Assembly: GCF_003473545.1 (NCBI RefSeq)
Contig: NZ_QUCM01000017.1
Coordinates: 1 to 64,000, forward strand
Source of the DNA: Clostridium sp. AM22-11AC
GTDB taxonomy: Bacteria; Bacillota; Clostridia; Lachnospirales; Lachnospiraceae
Reading direction: 5' to 3'
Length of the DNA: 64,000 nt
A model generated the notes under the pieces. That model saw only the letters and a list, made by a program, of their open reading frames with translations, was not told the DNA's origin and did no database searches. A program made the translations under genes and the position numbers. Positions 62,943-64,000 of the stretch are shown one piece after another (within the stretch, counting starts at the first letter, position 1; every line of letters begins with the position of its first letter).

Positions 62943-64000
62943 CTAACGTTTTTCTTTTTTATATTCTTCCGGGGAGACGCCCCAGTATTTTTTAAAAGCT
63001 TTTCCGAAGTATCCGCCATTGGAATATCCCGTCTTTTCAGCAACTTCATAAATGAGCATGTCCGGGGATTTTAAAAGTTTGCCAGCTGCCTGCATCCGCA
63101 CATCGGTGAGGTAGGAAGAGAAGTTGGTGCCGGTTTCTTTCTTAAAAAGATTGCTTAAATGGGATGGAGTGACATTCACGAGACCGGCAACCAGGTTTAA
63201 GTCGATATTTTCGCTATAGTGAAGTTGGACATATTCTTTTATCTTCAAAATTTCAGACCTCTCTCCGGAACGTTTATCGCGGACAAATTCTGAAAACTCC
63301 ATAATAAAATCAGACAGGATTTTCTGGCAGGTCCGTAAGGTATGGGCCTGGCGGATGCGCCTTAGAATGTCATTTTCATCCGCTGTCATCTGGTAAAGGG
63401 AAAAATTCAGTTCCCTGGCCACCCGGATGAAAATGTTCAGGATCTCTTCCATATAAGAGTAACACTGAAAAGGATAGAATAGGCCGCTTTTAAGCCATAG
63501 TAAAAAGCGCTGGACCAGTTCCGAAGATTTTTCACTGTTTCCGGAGGAAAGGGCAATATAAAGTTCCTGGGCCTGTGAATCCGTAATGAATGGAAAGCCT
63601 ACGGAGGTAAGCAGCGGATAAGGCAGCGGTTCACTTCGCTCATAAAAAATGCAGGCAGAAAGGGCTTCTTCGGCCTGTTTCATTCCGGCTTTAAAAGAAG
63701 TTTCATCCTTTAATAAAGGACTGATACCGAAATATACGGTCTGATTGGCGTATTGTTTCATGGCAGCTCCGATCTGGCGGCAGAGGAGAAGATCTTTCTT
63801 TGTGTTGGATATAAGAAGGTATCCTTTTTCATCAAGGGAAAACAGTTCCTGTCCTGAGTAACGTTCGCAGATCTGGTTTAACAGGTTATAGATCATGTTT
63901 TTGCGATTGGTATCCGTAATCGGAGCAGTATCTGGTTCAAAGGAAAAACGGATCAGGTGATAATCCTGAATGGAAATATCCAGTTTGATGTTATGGAGTA
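62943..64000 (-). CDS. AraC-family (YesN-type) regulator, N-terminus outside the window
   Basis: The frame is open to the window edge, so at least 352 residues are encoded and the gene is partial at its 5' end. The C-terminal about 100 residues are an AraC double helix-turn-helix: IDLNLVAGLVNVTPSHLSNLFKKETG and IYEVAEKTGYSNGGYFGKAFKKYWGVSPEEY. The upstream part resembles the middle region of YesN-like response regulators. A receiver domain would lie beyond the window. It probably controls the adjacent radical SAM gene and perhaps sulfatases elsewhere. Confidence 0.9.
   Translation of the reverse strand, partial: LHNIKLDISIQDYHLIRFSFEPDTAPITDTNRKNMIYNLLNQICERYSGQELFSLDEKGYLLISNTKKDLLLCRQIGAAMKQYANQTVYFGISPLLKDETSFKAGMKQAEEALSACIFYERSEPLPYPLLTSVGFPFITDSQAQELYIALSSGNSEKSSELVQRFLLWLKSGLFYPFQCYSYMEEILNIFIRVARELNFSLYQMTADENDILRRIRQAHTLRTCQKILSDFIMEFSEFVRDKRSGERSEILKIKEYVQLHYSENIDLNLVAGLVNVTPSHLSNLFKKETGTNFSSYLTDVRMQAAGKLLKSPDMLIYEVAEKTGYSNGGYFGKAFKKYWGVSPEEYKKEKR

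Overview
The window looks like a chromosomal segment of a gut-type anaerobic Firmicute, most likely family Lachnospiraceae (Blautia, Dorea or a related genus). The reasons are the Clostridia-style gene content (hybrid cluster protein, an anaerobic sulfatase-maturase-like radical SAM protein, a MetH split from its activation domain, a CIRCE-hrcA-grpE-dnaK-dnaJ operon, an ileS T-box and 6S RNA), strong AGGAGG ribosome binding sites, and TTGACA/TATAAT promoters. The genus cannot be fixed from the sequence alone. There is no prophage, insertion sequence or CRISPR array. It reads as core genome with local decay and several interspersed palindromic elements.

Layout. 1-240: the last bases of a 23S rRNA gene, then tRNA-Gly(GCC) and a terminator, with no 5S gene between. 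0.3-2.6 kb: surface proteins, namely a VanW protein fused at its 3' end to the remnant of a second gene, and the intact paralogue of that remnant. 2.6-7.0 kb: a tightly overlapping run of aminotransferase, VanZ-like protein, truA, CDF metal exporter and ECF-like sigma factor. 7-16 kb: degV, capA-like, a convergent radical SAM gene, galactokinase, nicotinate phosphoribosyltransferase, a TrmH-type methyltransferase and the hybrid cluster protein. 16-22.5 kb: T-box-controlled ileS, then glycogen phosphorylase. 22.6-26.8 kb: metF, the MetH activation domain and MetH, a folate/B12 methionine module. 27-34 kb: a small Cys-rich protein, a Crp/Fnr regulator, and a purine-salvage region (deoD, adenine deaminase). 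Between those two genes lies a cluster of broken genes (SIS isomerase, YjbQ, nucleoside hydrolase, deoxyribosyltransferase). 35-41 kb: a zinc acquisition locus (znuA-znuC-znuB plus two COG0523 GTPases, one with about 100 His/Asp/Cys-rich residues). 41-48 kb: a DEAD-box helicase behind a long hairpin-rich leader, YbaK, cytidine deaminase, 6S RNA, a SpoIID-like protein and a 3D-domain protein. 48-54 kb: the heat-shock operon. 54.8-61.6 kb: a sigma-54 activator followed by a sigma-54 promoter and a patB / dicarboxylate-type symporter / redoxin / cysteine desulfidase gene set. 61.6-64 kb: a dapF scrap, an anSME-like radical SAM gene and an AraC-type regulator that runs off the window.

The most coherent functional system is the sigma-54 module. 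An enhancer-binding protein lies directly upstream of a textbook -24/-12 promoter with repeated upstream sites, driving genes that fit cysteine/cystine uptake and desulfuration. The strongest unexplained nucleic-acid signals are the roughly 380-nt structured leader of the helicase gene, a family of GCCTGC/GCAGGC palindromic elements sitting just after stop codons, and a long hairpin in front of metF.
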